This document shows, in pieces, positions 44,811-52,173 of a stretch of DNA of 52,173 nt (position 1 is its first letter; each line of letters starts with the position of its first letter). Both the position numbers and the translations under genes were made by a program. The DNA lies in the NCBI GenBank assembly GCA_019090615.1, contig JAHRVQ010000031.1:1-52173 (forward strand). Reading direction: 5' to 3'. The notes under the pieces were generated by a model. It saw only the letters and a list, made by a program, of their open reading frames with translations. It did no database searches and was not told the DNA's origin. The stretch is from Pseudomonadales bacterium. GTDB taxonomy: Bacteria; Pseudomonadota; Gammaproteobacteria; Pseudomonadales; Azotimanducaceae.

Positions 44811-45236
44811 ATGAAAAAATCAACGGTATACCAGGTATGCATCCTTCTGACGACAGCATTGTTTTTTAACCTGCCTGTCAACGCTGAAATGGCTGTAATA
44901 GTTCACCCCAGTAATTCAGCATCTTTGGATAAATCGGTTATATCTAAGATATTTCTCGGAAAAACTAAAAAATTTCCGGGAGGCGGCGCGGTTGTACCTC
45001 TAAACCAGGCGGAAGGGTCTGCTCCTCGGGAAGCTTTCAATCAAAATGTGCTTAGTAAAACATCGGCACAACTTAAAGCTTATTGGTCGAAACTAGTTTT
45101 CACGGGAAAAGGAACGCCGCCTAAAGATGTTAGTGTCGGAGAAGCTAAATCGTTAGTCGCTTCTAATCCGAATTTCATAGGTTATATAGACTCTGCAGAA
45201 GCAGATGCTTCTGTTAAGGTGGTTATGTCATTTTAG
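44811..45236 (+). CDS. small PstS-like periplasmic binding protein A
   Basis: A 141-residue exported protein. The signal peptide ends NLPVNA/EM. The mature part resembles one lobe of phosphate-type PBPs: VIVHPSN, SKIFLGKTKKFPGGGAVVPL, then KTSAQLKAYWSKLVFTGKG and a C-terminal NPNFIGYID. Full PstS proteins are about twice this size, so it is a single-domain variant. It is close to the protein at 47614 and less so to 47091. No permease is encoded nearby. It may bind an oxyanion passing the adjacent porin. Confidence 0.82.
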   Translation: MKKSTVYQVCILLTTALFFNLPVNAEMAVIVHPSNSASLDKSVISKIFLGKTKKFPGGGAVVPLNQAEGSAPREAFNQNVLSKTSAQLKAYWSKLVFTGKGTPPKDVSVGEAKSLVASNPNFIGYIDSAEADASVKVVMSF

Positions 45237-45910
45237 AGATTATGTGCAGCTTCACTTGCTAACGATAGTTCTCGTCTGTATTCGTAATGGAGATTTCCAT
45301 GCCGCTCTATCGGTTGCATCTTCGTAGGTACGAGTCCAGCAGTTAATAAATCATGGCGCTAAATTCGGTTCAGGTCTGGCGGTTTTTGGGGCCAAATAGC
45401 GCTCATGGTTATATAGTTGATTTGGTCCTGTAGCCTGTGTTTTCTTGCTACATTCTATTGTTACATTCTATTTCATAGCTTGGTTTTCTCCGCTTCGTTT
45501 TTACCTCTTGTTTTTGTCCTGCGTTTTTTTTCTTTTGTTTTCTCCCTGATGTAGTTCTCCTGGGTTTTTATCTATGGCTATTTCTAATGGTTAGTTACTT
45601 GTTCTAATGAAAACCAAAATAAAATTGGTTGGTTGTTGGTGGCAGTTGTCTGGGGTATAGATGTTTCTTTCGATTGTTTTTATTGTGGGTTATTTCATAC
45701 CGATATATATAATATCAAAATAATTCTTTCTATGTGTGGACCGTGTAATTATCTTATCTATACTCAAATTATCTTCTGGCTGAGTTGCTTGGTATAAAGT
45801 GTATTACTAAAGCGCAGGCCATATGCAGATAAAGCCAGGTGGGTAGGTTGCTCTACCTCTGACCTATCGTAATTGTTAGGAATCTATTTCTAAGCGGAAG
45901 GAGAATACCC
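45237..45910. other. 670-bp pyrimidine-rich intergenic region
   Basis: 45440-45600 is strongly pyrimidine-rich (TTTTTTTTCTTTTGTTTTCT and similar). A 13-bp tandem pair lies at 45447-45472, and TCTATACTC at 45757-45765. No gene is supported. Confidence 0.55.
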
Positions 45911-47074
45911 GTGACAGCAAGACATACTAAAACGATACTATTATTAAGTTTACTATTTACGGCAATATCAAGTTATGGTGAGATAACCTACAACGGTTTT
46001 TTGTCGGTGGGTGGCGGTCAGCTTATTGACGATGACGAGATAACTAGCTACGCGGGGTTTGATGGTAAATGGAAGTCGGATCCTGATACGGTTTTTGCCT
46101 TGCAAATTTCGGCGCCGCTTAGTGATAAGCTCAAGGGCACGGCACAATTCATAGCCAAAGGCTCTGATAGTTATAATGTAGAGGCTGAGTGGGCCTATGT
46201 TACCTACAATATCAGTGATCAATGGGATGTCCGGGCTGGGCGGCTTAGAGCGCCGCTTTTCAGCTATTCAGATTTTCTTGATGTCGGCTATGCCTACCCA
46301 TTTATACGTCCACCTACTGAGGTTTACCGAATATTGTTCACCACAATAACTGGCGTAGACACCTTGTATAACACCTCGTTCGGCAACTGGGATGCAAATT
46401 TTCAGTTCTATTATGGACGGCTTGATGCATCCACGTTTTTAGCGGGGGAAGAGCTTTTCTTTGATTTGGCGGACTTTACGGGTGTGAATGCGGTGTTCAC
46501 CTACGATTGGTTGAGCTTTCGCGCCACCTATAACCTGGCACCAAAATTGACTATTCCATTGCCTGCAGCGGCGCGAGGTCTGCTCGATGCTATAGCAGGT
46601 TCAGGTTTCCCGACGGTTGCTGAAGCACTAGACGTTGTTGACGAAACAGGCGCATTTTATGGTGTGGCTATGAATATCGATCTTCATGATTGGTTGTTAA
46701 GCGTTGAATATACCGAAGTTGATTTTGAAGACCAGTCGCTATTTAGTGATGATGAAGCCTGGTACTTTCTTGTTGGTAAGAGAATGGGTGATTTCACCTA
46801 TCATATTACTTATGAGTACCGCAAACAAACACCTGACCTTGGCTTTCTGGATGGGTTCGCTGATGATTCAGTGATTGCTCTGTTGGGGGGCTTGCCGCTA
46901 AAACCAACGGTTCTAGCATCTGTGAGACAAGCAGAAAATAATGTCCTGACCTTTGGTGTGCGATACGACTTCACCCCAGGTGCCTCATTGAAAGTTGAGT
47001 TTGCGGATATTGAATTTGAAAACCTGAACCAGGACGGTACATTAATTAGTTTCTCAGTTGATGTGGTATTTTGA
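45911..47074 (+). CDS. outer-membrane porin, copy 2
   Basis: A 387-residue paralogue of the porin at 43550: GFLSVGGGQLIDDDEI, FDGKWKSDPDTVFALQISAP, RAGRLRAPLFSYSDFLDVG, ITGVDTLYNTSFGNW, ending LISFSVDVVF. GTG at 45911 with AAGGAG upstream. Divergence is concentrated in the middle, in presumed outer loops. The PstS-like gene B begins 16 bases after its stop. Confidence 0.82.
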   Translation: MTARHTKTILLLSLLFTAISSYGEITYNGFLSVGGGQLIDDDEITSYAGFDGKWKSDPDTVFALQISAPLSDKLKGTAQFIAKGSDSYNVEAEWAYVTYNISDQWDVRAGRLRAPLFSYSDFLDVGYAYPFIRPPTEVYRILFTTITGVDTLYNTSFGNWDANFQFYYGRLDASTFLAGEELFFDLADFTGVNAVFTYDWLSFRATYNLAPKLTIPLPAAARGLLDAIAGSGFPTVAEALDVVDETGAFYGVAMNIDLHDWLLSVEYTEVDFEDQSLFSDDEAWYFLVGKRMGDFTYHITYEYRKQTPDLGFLDGFADDSVIALLGGLPLKPTVLASVRQAENNVLTFGVRYDFTPGASLKVEFADIEFENLNQDGTLISFSVDVVF

Positions 47075-47090
47075 GTAGCCAGGGTTAATC

Positions 47091-47510
47091 ATGAATAAGA
47101 CATTACTATGTTGTTGTATGGTGCTTGCCTGCATTATGTTCACGGGCTCATGTGCAGCAAAAACCGCTATCATTGTCCATCCGGGCAATAGTATTGGATC
47201 TGATAGGGGTGCCATTTCAAAAATATTTCTGGGCAAATCAAAAATATTTTCTGACGGTAGCAAGGCCGTGTCCATTAATATTTGTGATGATGACCCCTTA
47301 AAAAGTGAGTTCGAGAAAAAAGTATTGAATAAAACCAATGCACAGCTAAAGGCCTATTGGTCAAAGTTTGTATTCACTGGCAAAGGCTCACCACCCAAAG
47401 TTACCTCAGCTGCCGAGTTAAAATTGACGTTGGCAACAGGTCCAACCTTTATCGGTTATATCAATACCATAGACCTTGATAATAGCGTGAAGAATTTACC
47501 AACTTTTTAG
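47091..47510 (+). CDS. small PstS-like binding protein B (divergent)
   Basis: A 139-residue paralogue of proteins A and C. It keeps IVHPGN, SKIFLGKSK, KTNAQLKAYWSKFVFTGKG and FIGYI. The otherwise shared KFPGGG-VPLNQ segment is replaced by IFSDGSKAVSINICDDD, a position that may contact ligand. The signal peptide ends SCAAK, and the cysteine there could fit a lipobox (FTGSC), so it may be a lipoprotein. It directly follows porin 2. Confidence 0.8.
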   Translation: MNKTLLCCCMVLACIMFTGSCAAKTAIIVHPGNSIGSDRGAISKIFLGKSKIFSDGSKAVSINICDDDPLKSEFEKKVLNKTNAQLKAYWSKFVFTGKGSPPKVTSAAELKLTLATGPTFIGYINTIDLDNSVKNLPTF

Positions 47511-47613
47511 AACCAATTTTTATTACCAGTGCTGGAATATCGAAACGAAATTTTGCTAGACAACCAGACCACTGGGTTAATCAGTTAATACAGCTTATAA
47601 CGGAGACCTCATT

Positions 47614-48054
47614 ATGAGAGATATAACATTTTTTCGAACCGGGTTTTTTCTAAAAGTGACCCTTTCAGTGTTACTGTTAATCCCGGCTTACTCTGCCTTT
47701 GCAGAGATAGCGGTTATCGTTCATCCAAGTAATGGTACGGCGATGGAGAAAGGCGTAATTGCCAAGATTTTTCTTGGTAAAACTAAAAAATTTCCTGGAG
47801 GTGGTACAGCTGTACCTATGAACCAACCAGAAGCATCTGCAGAACGAGCCGCGTTTAATAAACAGGCGCTCAATAAAACCTCTGCGCAGTTAAAAGCCTA
47901 CTGGTCTAAGCTGGTATTTACTGGTAAAGGTACGCCCCCCAGAGAAGTTGATAGCGGTGAGATGAAATCTCTGATTTCAGCTAATCCCAACCTGATTGGT
48001 TATATTGATGCAGCGCAGGCTGATGATAGTGTTCGCGTCATTCATAAATACTAA
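47614..48054 (+). CDS. small PstS-like binding protein C
   Basis: A 146-residue protein with a Sec signal ending YSAFA/EI. It matches protein A in nearly every motif: VIVHPSN, KIFLGKTKKFPGGGTAVPMN, KTSAQLKAYWSKLVFTGKGT, LIGYIDAAQAD. A and C look like the more recent duplicates, B the older. GGAGACC precedes the ATG. A strong hairpin follows. Confidence 0.82.
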   Translation: MRDITFFRTGFFLKVTLSVLLLIPAYSAFAEIAVIVHPSNGTAMEKGVIAKIFLGKTKKFPGGGTAVPMNQPEASAERAAFNKQALNKTSAQLKAYWSKLVFTGKGTPPREVDSGEMKSLISANPNLIGYIDAAQADDSVRVIHKY

Positions 48055-48094
48055 AACCGGTGTTGATATTTACCTTTCTATTTCTATTTAGCGG

Positions 48095-48146
48095 CAATCA
48101 TTCGCAGTAATCAGCAGTTGTTAGTGCTGATTACTGTAAGTGATTG
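48095..48146 (+). terminator. strong hairpin after the binding-protein genes
   Basis: CAGTAATCAGCA pairs perfectly with TGCTGATTACTG (12 bp, 8-base loop); an outer CAATCA pairs with TGATTG. It begins about 40 bases after gene C stops. T-richness appears only about 8 bases later. Confidence 0.7.
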
Positions 48147-48821
48147 TCCCCAGCGTTTCTTTGTTTGGGTTTATCAAAATACGCTCAAAAAACAAAAATC
48201 GTAAAATCGTAAAATCGCAGTGTCGTAATGAAAGTTAATTGAGCCTGGTGCATAGTCTGTTTGAGTATCGTAGGCTTTGCTGTAGTTCATTTTGCTAGTT
48301 TGGTTTTTGATATAGTCCGCTCTGTGTACGATAAATAAACCTCTCCCTGTTCGTTGCTGCAATTACCAAGCAAGTTATTCATCTAGTCGCAGCATATTTT
48401 AATCTTCAGTTTCGTTATTAATTTGCATTATTGGCATCGATAAACGCTTGTTGCATTGTAAGTCGGGCAATGTTGGTCCAGCGCTCATGGTTAGCAGTGT
48501 AGTGTTATGGTATTCCTTGAAGGTATCATCTTGTTGAGGGCAAGTGGCCAGGCTCTAGTATAAGTAGGTATCTGGTGTGCTCGCTAGGGTGTTTTTCTAT
48601 ACGCCCAACCTTTATTATCCTAAGTAAACGTTGCTGTTATTTTTTCAGTGCCGAGTCGATAGAATAAGGGCTAATGGTAAATTGGGTTGAAGGTGCCGGT
48701 TTTATGCAACTCAATTTCTGTAACTTGTTTGATTGAATATGAACTGCGCTACTTGTGTTTAATGCTCGCTGTAATTGTTTAATTTACACGGTGCTGGGTA
48801 ACCGGGGTTGTGCTTTTTCCA
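48147..48821. other. intergenic, nothing firm
   Basis: About 675 bp between the convergent binding-protein operon and the kinase gene. Contains an 8-bp repeat (AAAATCGT) at 48196-48216. No gene or further hairpin supported. Confidence 0.5.
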
Positions 48822-51395
48822 TTAACGCCATTTAGCAATGGTTGAAGCAAGCGTCTTGTAAGTAACCGGTTTCGCCAAAAAATCATCCATGCCGCATTCT
48901 TTGCAACGGCGTCGGTCCTCATCAGAGGTGTTGGCGGTAACCGAGATGATGGGTAATGCTGCTTCTTTGCCAGACAAGTTGCGAATTTGACGGGTTGCTT
49001 CAAAGCCGTCCATGACTGGCATTTGACAATCCATCAACACCAGGTCTATCTTTTGGTTACGAACAACCTCCAAAGCGATACTGCCGTTTTCTGCCACTAT
49101 GGGATCTAGTCCCATTTTTTCTACCATGCGTTTGATAACCAGTTGATTGGTTAAATTGTCCTCGGCAATGAGGACCTGGTTTATTTTGGAAATTACCGCT
49201 TCCTTTTCGGTATCTTCTACTGGTGTAATGACTCTGACATCTGTGGTGATGTAGGTTAACTTCACCTGAGTTCCCTGGCCTTCGGTGCTTTCTATCGCCA
49301 TTTCTCCCTTTAATAACTCCAGTACCTTCGTGCAAAGCGCTAACCCAATGCCCAGTCCACCGTGGGCCCGACTAGCGCTCTGGTCGATCTGCCTGAAAGG
49401 TTCCATAACCTGTTTGATCTTAGAGGCGGGCATACCAATACCTGTATCGCTGATGGTAATATTTAGCTTCGATTGCTTGTCGGTTTGCTGTTCGACTGAA
49501 GTCGAAATGGTGAGCGTGCCACTGTTGGTAAATTTGATTGCGTTATCTAATATTAAGCCAAGTGCTATACCGTGTTTTTCTTCATCAGAGCATATTTCAA
49601 GATTATTTAAAGACCCAGTTTCTATAACTGTAGTGAGGTTTTTGCGGGTGATTTCTTTTTCCCTCTGTTTGATTGCGGTATTCAAACATTCCTGTAGCGA
49701 AAAATAGCGTTGATTTAGCTGGGTTCGTTTTGACTGTAGTTCAGTAAAAGCAATGATGTTATTTACCAATCGCAGCATTTCTTCAGATGACTTGTTGACA
49801 GCGTCGAAATACTCATTGACATCAAGGCTAACTTCCAACTGTGATTGATCTGCCATTGTGTTAACAGAGTCTTCCAATAATGCAATGGAACCTGACATGC
49901 CATTGATAGGCGTTCTTAGTTCGTGGCTAATGGTTGAGATGAAAGTGTCTTTAATTTTGTTGCTTCTTTTTAGAAGTTTGTAATTTTCCTCAAGCGCTTC
50001 CTGGTTGGTTTTTCTTAATAATAAATTATCTTCTTTTTCGCATCTAACCTTGTTGCCCATGGTTAATGCCATGATGACACCAGTAAATATTAAACTGAGG
50101 AATAAACTGTTCAGCGTCCACCAATTAGTCGGTGCATAACCGGTGGATTCGAGCATATATATCGTGCCGGAGATGCTAATGGGGGTAAAGGCCAGTAAAC
50201 CCATATAGGCTATGTTGTGCTTTAGTAACATGTCTCTAATCAAATAGACCTGAACCACAGCAAAAGACAAACACACTAAAAAGAAAGACCATAATATTAA
50301 CCAGTAATTTGCCATGATGACCAACAGCGCATTAGCCAGATAGAAAATGATAAGACCCGTGTTAAATTTACTTTGTTTTGGATGTCGATTCGAAATGTCC
50401 AGAAAACTGCTGATAAATTGTAAGTAGCTTGCTGAAAAAAGGATTAATACCAGTGGCAGATGGTTAGCCAGGGCGTTGCTTACCCACCCAGCTAATGGCT
50501 GAATTGTCCCGGCAAGGAAACTTAGCAAGGTACTAAGCGTAGTAAACCAGATAACATAATGGTAGAGCATTTTTTCTCGCAGGGAGAAGGATAAGAGAAT
50601 GTTGTAGAATAAGATCAAAATAAAAATATAGAAAAATACTTCAGATGAAGAAGCCTTTAAGGTGCGACCAATCAGCTTTTTATGTATAGAGATTAAACTA
50701 GTAGGCAGGCTTAAAGCGGTCCTGGAGTTTATTTTGAGATAGATTGTGACGGGTTCATTTACCGCATCCGGCAGGAAAAAAAGAAAATTTTTGTTGTTGA
50801 TTTCCCTTTTATTGTAGTCGTGCAATAGACCTGATATGCGTGATTCATAGCGACCAGCCTTAGGACGAAATATTTCAACGTTTTCAATAGTCGGGTTTTC
50901 TAGTCCGAGAACCAGGTCCTTAATATACTTTTCTTCTCTTAAGTCCTGGTAGGATATTTTTACCCATATTGAAGCGCTACTAAAGCCAAAGTGAACCGTG
51001 TCTTTATTGGTCGAACGAAATTTTTGCTGGTTTTCTGGACGTAGAATGTCACTGATACCCAGGGTGGCAGTTTCATCAATAAAATATAGAGATTGCTGGC
51101 TGATATTAAGTAGGCTGTCCGTATCGTTAAAATGGATTAATTCAGAATATGCTGTGTTCGAGCTCACTAAAAGTGAAGTCAATAAAGAAATTAGGGTGAG
51201 TAACCTTATTGGTGTAATTTTAGCCGCAACAACCTCATGTTTTATTTGCACGCAGGCGAGACTGTCTAGTTTTGATCTGAGGCGGCGGATGTTCCCGCTG
51301 CATCTGCTCCATAACCGCTGCAATTTCACGCAGTTACAATGGACTCGTAAATTTGGCATTAGCATATGTGATACTAGTATTAAATTGGTAGTCAT
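48822..51395 (-). CDS. 7TMR-DISM hybrid histidine kinase
   Basis: Up to 857 residues. A signal-like helix TPIRLLTLISLLTSLLVSSN precedes a 7TMR-DISMED2-type extracellular beta domain (about 95-240), a seven-helix 7TMR-DISM region (about 250-440), a coiled coil, a HisKA domain with STISHELRTPING (His near 491), a HATPase (LILDNAIKF, DTGIGMP, GLGIGLALC) and a C-terminal receiver with Asp in VLMDCQMPVMDG. The family senses extracytoplasmic ligands and phosphorylates its own receiver and a partner. The true start is unclear: the first ~48 residues are Arg/Cys-rich and a GTG at 51251 is an alternative. It faces the porin/PBP genes. Confidence 0.9.
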   Translation of the reverse strand: MTTNLILVSHMLMPNLRVHCNCVKLQRLWSRCSGNIRRLRSKLDSLACVQIKHEVVAAKITPIRLLTLISLLTSLLVSSNTAYSELIHFNDTDSLLNISQQSLYFIDETATLGISDILRPENQQKFRSTNKDTVHFGFSSASIWVKISYQDLREEKYIKDLVLGLENPTIENVEIFRPKAGRYESRISGLLHDYNKREINNKNFLFFLPDAVNEPVTIYLKINSRTALSLPTSLISIHKKLIGRTLKASSSEVFFYIFILILFYNILLSFSLREKMLYHYVIWFTTLSTLLSFLAGTIQPLAGWVSNALANHLPLVLILFSASYLQFISSFLDISNRHPKQSKFNTGLIIFYLANALLVIMANYWLILWSFFLVCLSFAVVQVYLIRDMLLKHNIAYMGLLAFTPISISGTIYMLESTGYAPTNWWTLNSLFLSLIFTGVIMALTMGNKVRCEKEDNLLLRKTNQEALEENYKLLKRSNKIKDTFISTISHELRTPINGMSGSIALLEDSVNTMADQSQLEVSLDVNEYFDAVNKSSEEMLRLVNNIIAFTELQSKRTQLNQRYFSLQECLNTAIKQREKEITRKNLTTVIETGSLNNLEICSDEEKHGIALGLILDNAIKFTNSGTLTISTSVEQQTDKQSKLNITISDTGIGMPASKIKQVMEPFRQIDQSASRAHGGLGIGLALCTKVLELLKGEMAIESTEGQGTQVKLTYITTDVRVITPVEDTEKEAVISKINQVLIAEDNLTNQLVIKRMVEKMGLDPIVAENGSIALEVVRNQKIDLVLMDCQMPVMDGFEATRQIRNLSGKEAALPIISVTANTSDEDRRRCKECGMDDFLAKPVTYKTLASTIAKWR

Positions 51396-51561
51396 GAACT
51401 ATCAGGGGTGCATGCAAAACCTGTTGGTTGATTAGTTCATTTATCAACCGGTGCTCTAAGTCTAGCAGACAATAGTAGTGCTAAAAGAAGTACATGGTGG
51501 TATTCCAGCGCCAATAAAACGCAGCTAATTATTGCGTAATTTGCCATTGCAGCTTTGTAAT

Positions 51562-51599
51562 ATGGAACGAGATATGCAGGATGGAACGAGATATACAGG
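51562..51599. repeat. 19-bp tandem duplication
   Basis: ATGGAACGAGATATGCAGG is followed directly by ATGGAACGAGATATACAGG (one mismatch), then a partial third ATGAAAC. Confidence 0.92.
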
Positions 51600-51736
51600 A
51601 TGAAACAACCTGCATAGTAGGTATCTGTTATGACATTATGTTTTAAGTGAGTTGATGTTATAACAAAATCATAGGGTTAAGTTGTTCTGTTCTACTAGTA
51701 TGAACCAGAGAGGGTCTAGCGGGCTATTGTTTCTAA

Positions 51737-51779
51737 ATGAACATCGTTTATATGAATGTCGTTTATATGAACATAGTAG
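51737..51779. repeat. 15-bp tandem triplication
   Basis: ATGAACATCGTTTAT, ATGAATGTCGTTTAT and ATGAACATAGTAG lie head to tail. Confidence 0.9.
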
Positions 51780-51937
51780 GGCGTTAACCGTCGATGCATG
51801 CAGCTTAAAATCCCCTCGGCTGTACAAGATTTGTTTAGAGTCTCATATGTGTCTCGCAAGACGTTTATTGAAGTGGGTAGACTTTCCCGGACACAAAGAT
51901 TCACATATTATTAACTTATCTAAAGAAGTGTCCGATT

Positions 51938-52173
51938 ATGAAGCCCAAGATAAAAAGTCCCACCTATACACCTGAATTTCGTGCCAGTGCCGTTAAATTG
52001 GCGATAGAAACTGATCAGCCAAAAGCAGCAACTGCCAGAGAGCTTGGCATTAATATCAATACCTTGCATACCTGGGTCAATCAGTATCACAAGACTAGCC
52101 AACCGAACCCAACGCAAGTCGATGAAAAACATCTGTATGACCAGTTGAAAGAATTAAAAAAGGAAAATCACAA
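51938..52173 (+). CDS. IS3-family transposase OrfA, 5' part (runs off window)
   Basis: The first 78 codons of a helix-turn-helix transposase subunit (HTH_Tnp_1). YTPEFRASAVKLAIETDQPK and the ATARELGINTLHTWV-type helix-turn-helix (ARELGININTLHTWVNQY) are followed by an acidic-basic coil ELKKEN. OrfA of IS3 elements is joined to the DDE OrfB by frameshift; that part is outside the window. ATG at 51938 is preceded by AAAGAAG. Confidence 0.88.
   Translation, partial: MKPKIKSPTYTPEFRASAVKLAIETDQPKAATARELGININTLHTWVNQYHKTSQPNPTQVDEKHLYDQLKELKKENH

Larger units (their letters stand above)
51396..51937. other. intergenic with tandem repeats, upstream of IS3 element
   Basis: Contains a 19-bp tandem pair (51562-51599, GGAACGAGATAT units) and three 15-bp units (51737-51779). 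TAGACTTTCCCGGACACA at 51878-51895 may be the left end of the following IS. Open frames here follow the repeats and are not believed. Confidence 0.5.

Noticed and set aside
45480-45570. Pyrimidine-rich tract as a possible terminator or triplex
   Set aside because: No stem precedes it and mirror symmetry is poor; noted only as composition.
51682-51975. 97-codon frame before the IS3 gene
   Set aside because: Its sequence (repeated RLYE) simply reads the 15-bp tandem repeat and then overlaps the transposase start out of frame.

Overview
The window reads as chromosome from a marine-type gammaproteobacterium. The support is general: gamma-like urt/ure, RarD, AlkK-type ligase and PEP-CTERM genes, moderate GC, and Sec-exported outer-membrane porins. 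The species cannot be named from the sequence. No rRNA, tRNA or CRISPR array was seen. Both ends are mobile DNA: the tail of a REP-associated tyrosine transposase (RAYT) on the left and the start of an IS3-family orfA on the right.

Layout. 1-3.3 kb is a scrapyard: a RAYT 3' end, two related ~240-280 bp elements with inverted ends (MITE-like), a decayed group II intron reverse-transcriptase tail, a decayed IS3 fragment, a cytochrome P460 gene and a lipoprotein gene. 3.4-5.6 kb holds a transthyretin-like protein of unknown function and a VapBC toxin-antitoxin pair. 5.6-18.5 kb is lipid and general metabolism: Rieske ferredoxin, acetoacetyl-CoA synthetase, AlkK-like acyl-CoA ligase, thioesterase, RarD, an aminoglycoside-phosphotransferase-fold protein, a metallophosphoesterase with an altered active-site motif, an MBL hydrolase, an aldo/keto reductase and a class II aldolase. 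18.7-27.7 kb holds a PEP-CTERM surface protein behind a sigma-54-type promoter, a methyltransferase, a two-subunit molybdenum hydroxylase, a diguanylate cyclase, a VOC protein and a zinc alcohol dehydrogenase.

28.3-41.8 kb is a complete urea-use region: outer-membrane porin, UrtABCDE importer, a small membrane protein of unknown function, then urease structural and accessory genes ureD-A-B-C-E-F-G. A candidate sigma-54 promoter with NtrC-like half-sites lies before the porin, and a terminator-like hairpin lies between urtA and urtB. Together these would take urea across both membranes and hydrolyse it to ammonia and CO2 under nitrogen control.

42.1-51.4 kb is the most unusual part. It has two paralogous porins, each followed by one or two small single-domain PstS-like periplasmic binding proteins (three in all). 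These are flanked by a divergent SBP_bac_3-like protein and a 7TMR-DISM hybrid histidine kinase. No inner-membrane permease is present, so a capture-and-sensing role is a reasonable hypothesis. A second pervasive feature is the large number of short (10-19 bp) two- to three-copy tandem duplications in gaps and gene ends, including 15-bp arrays that add pentapeptide repeats to the metallophosphoesterase.
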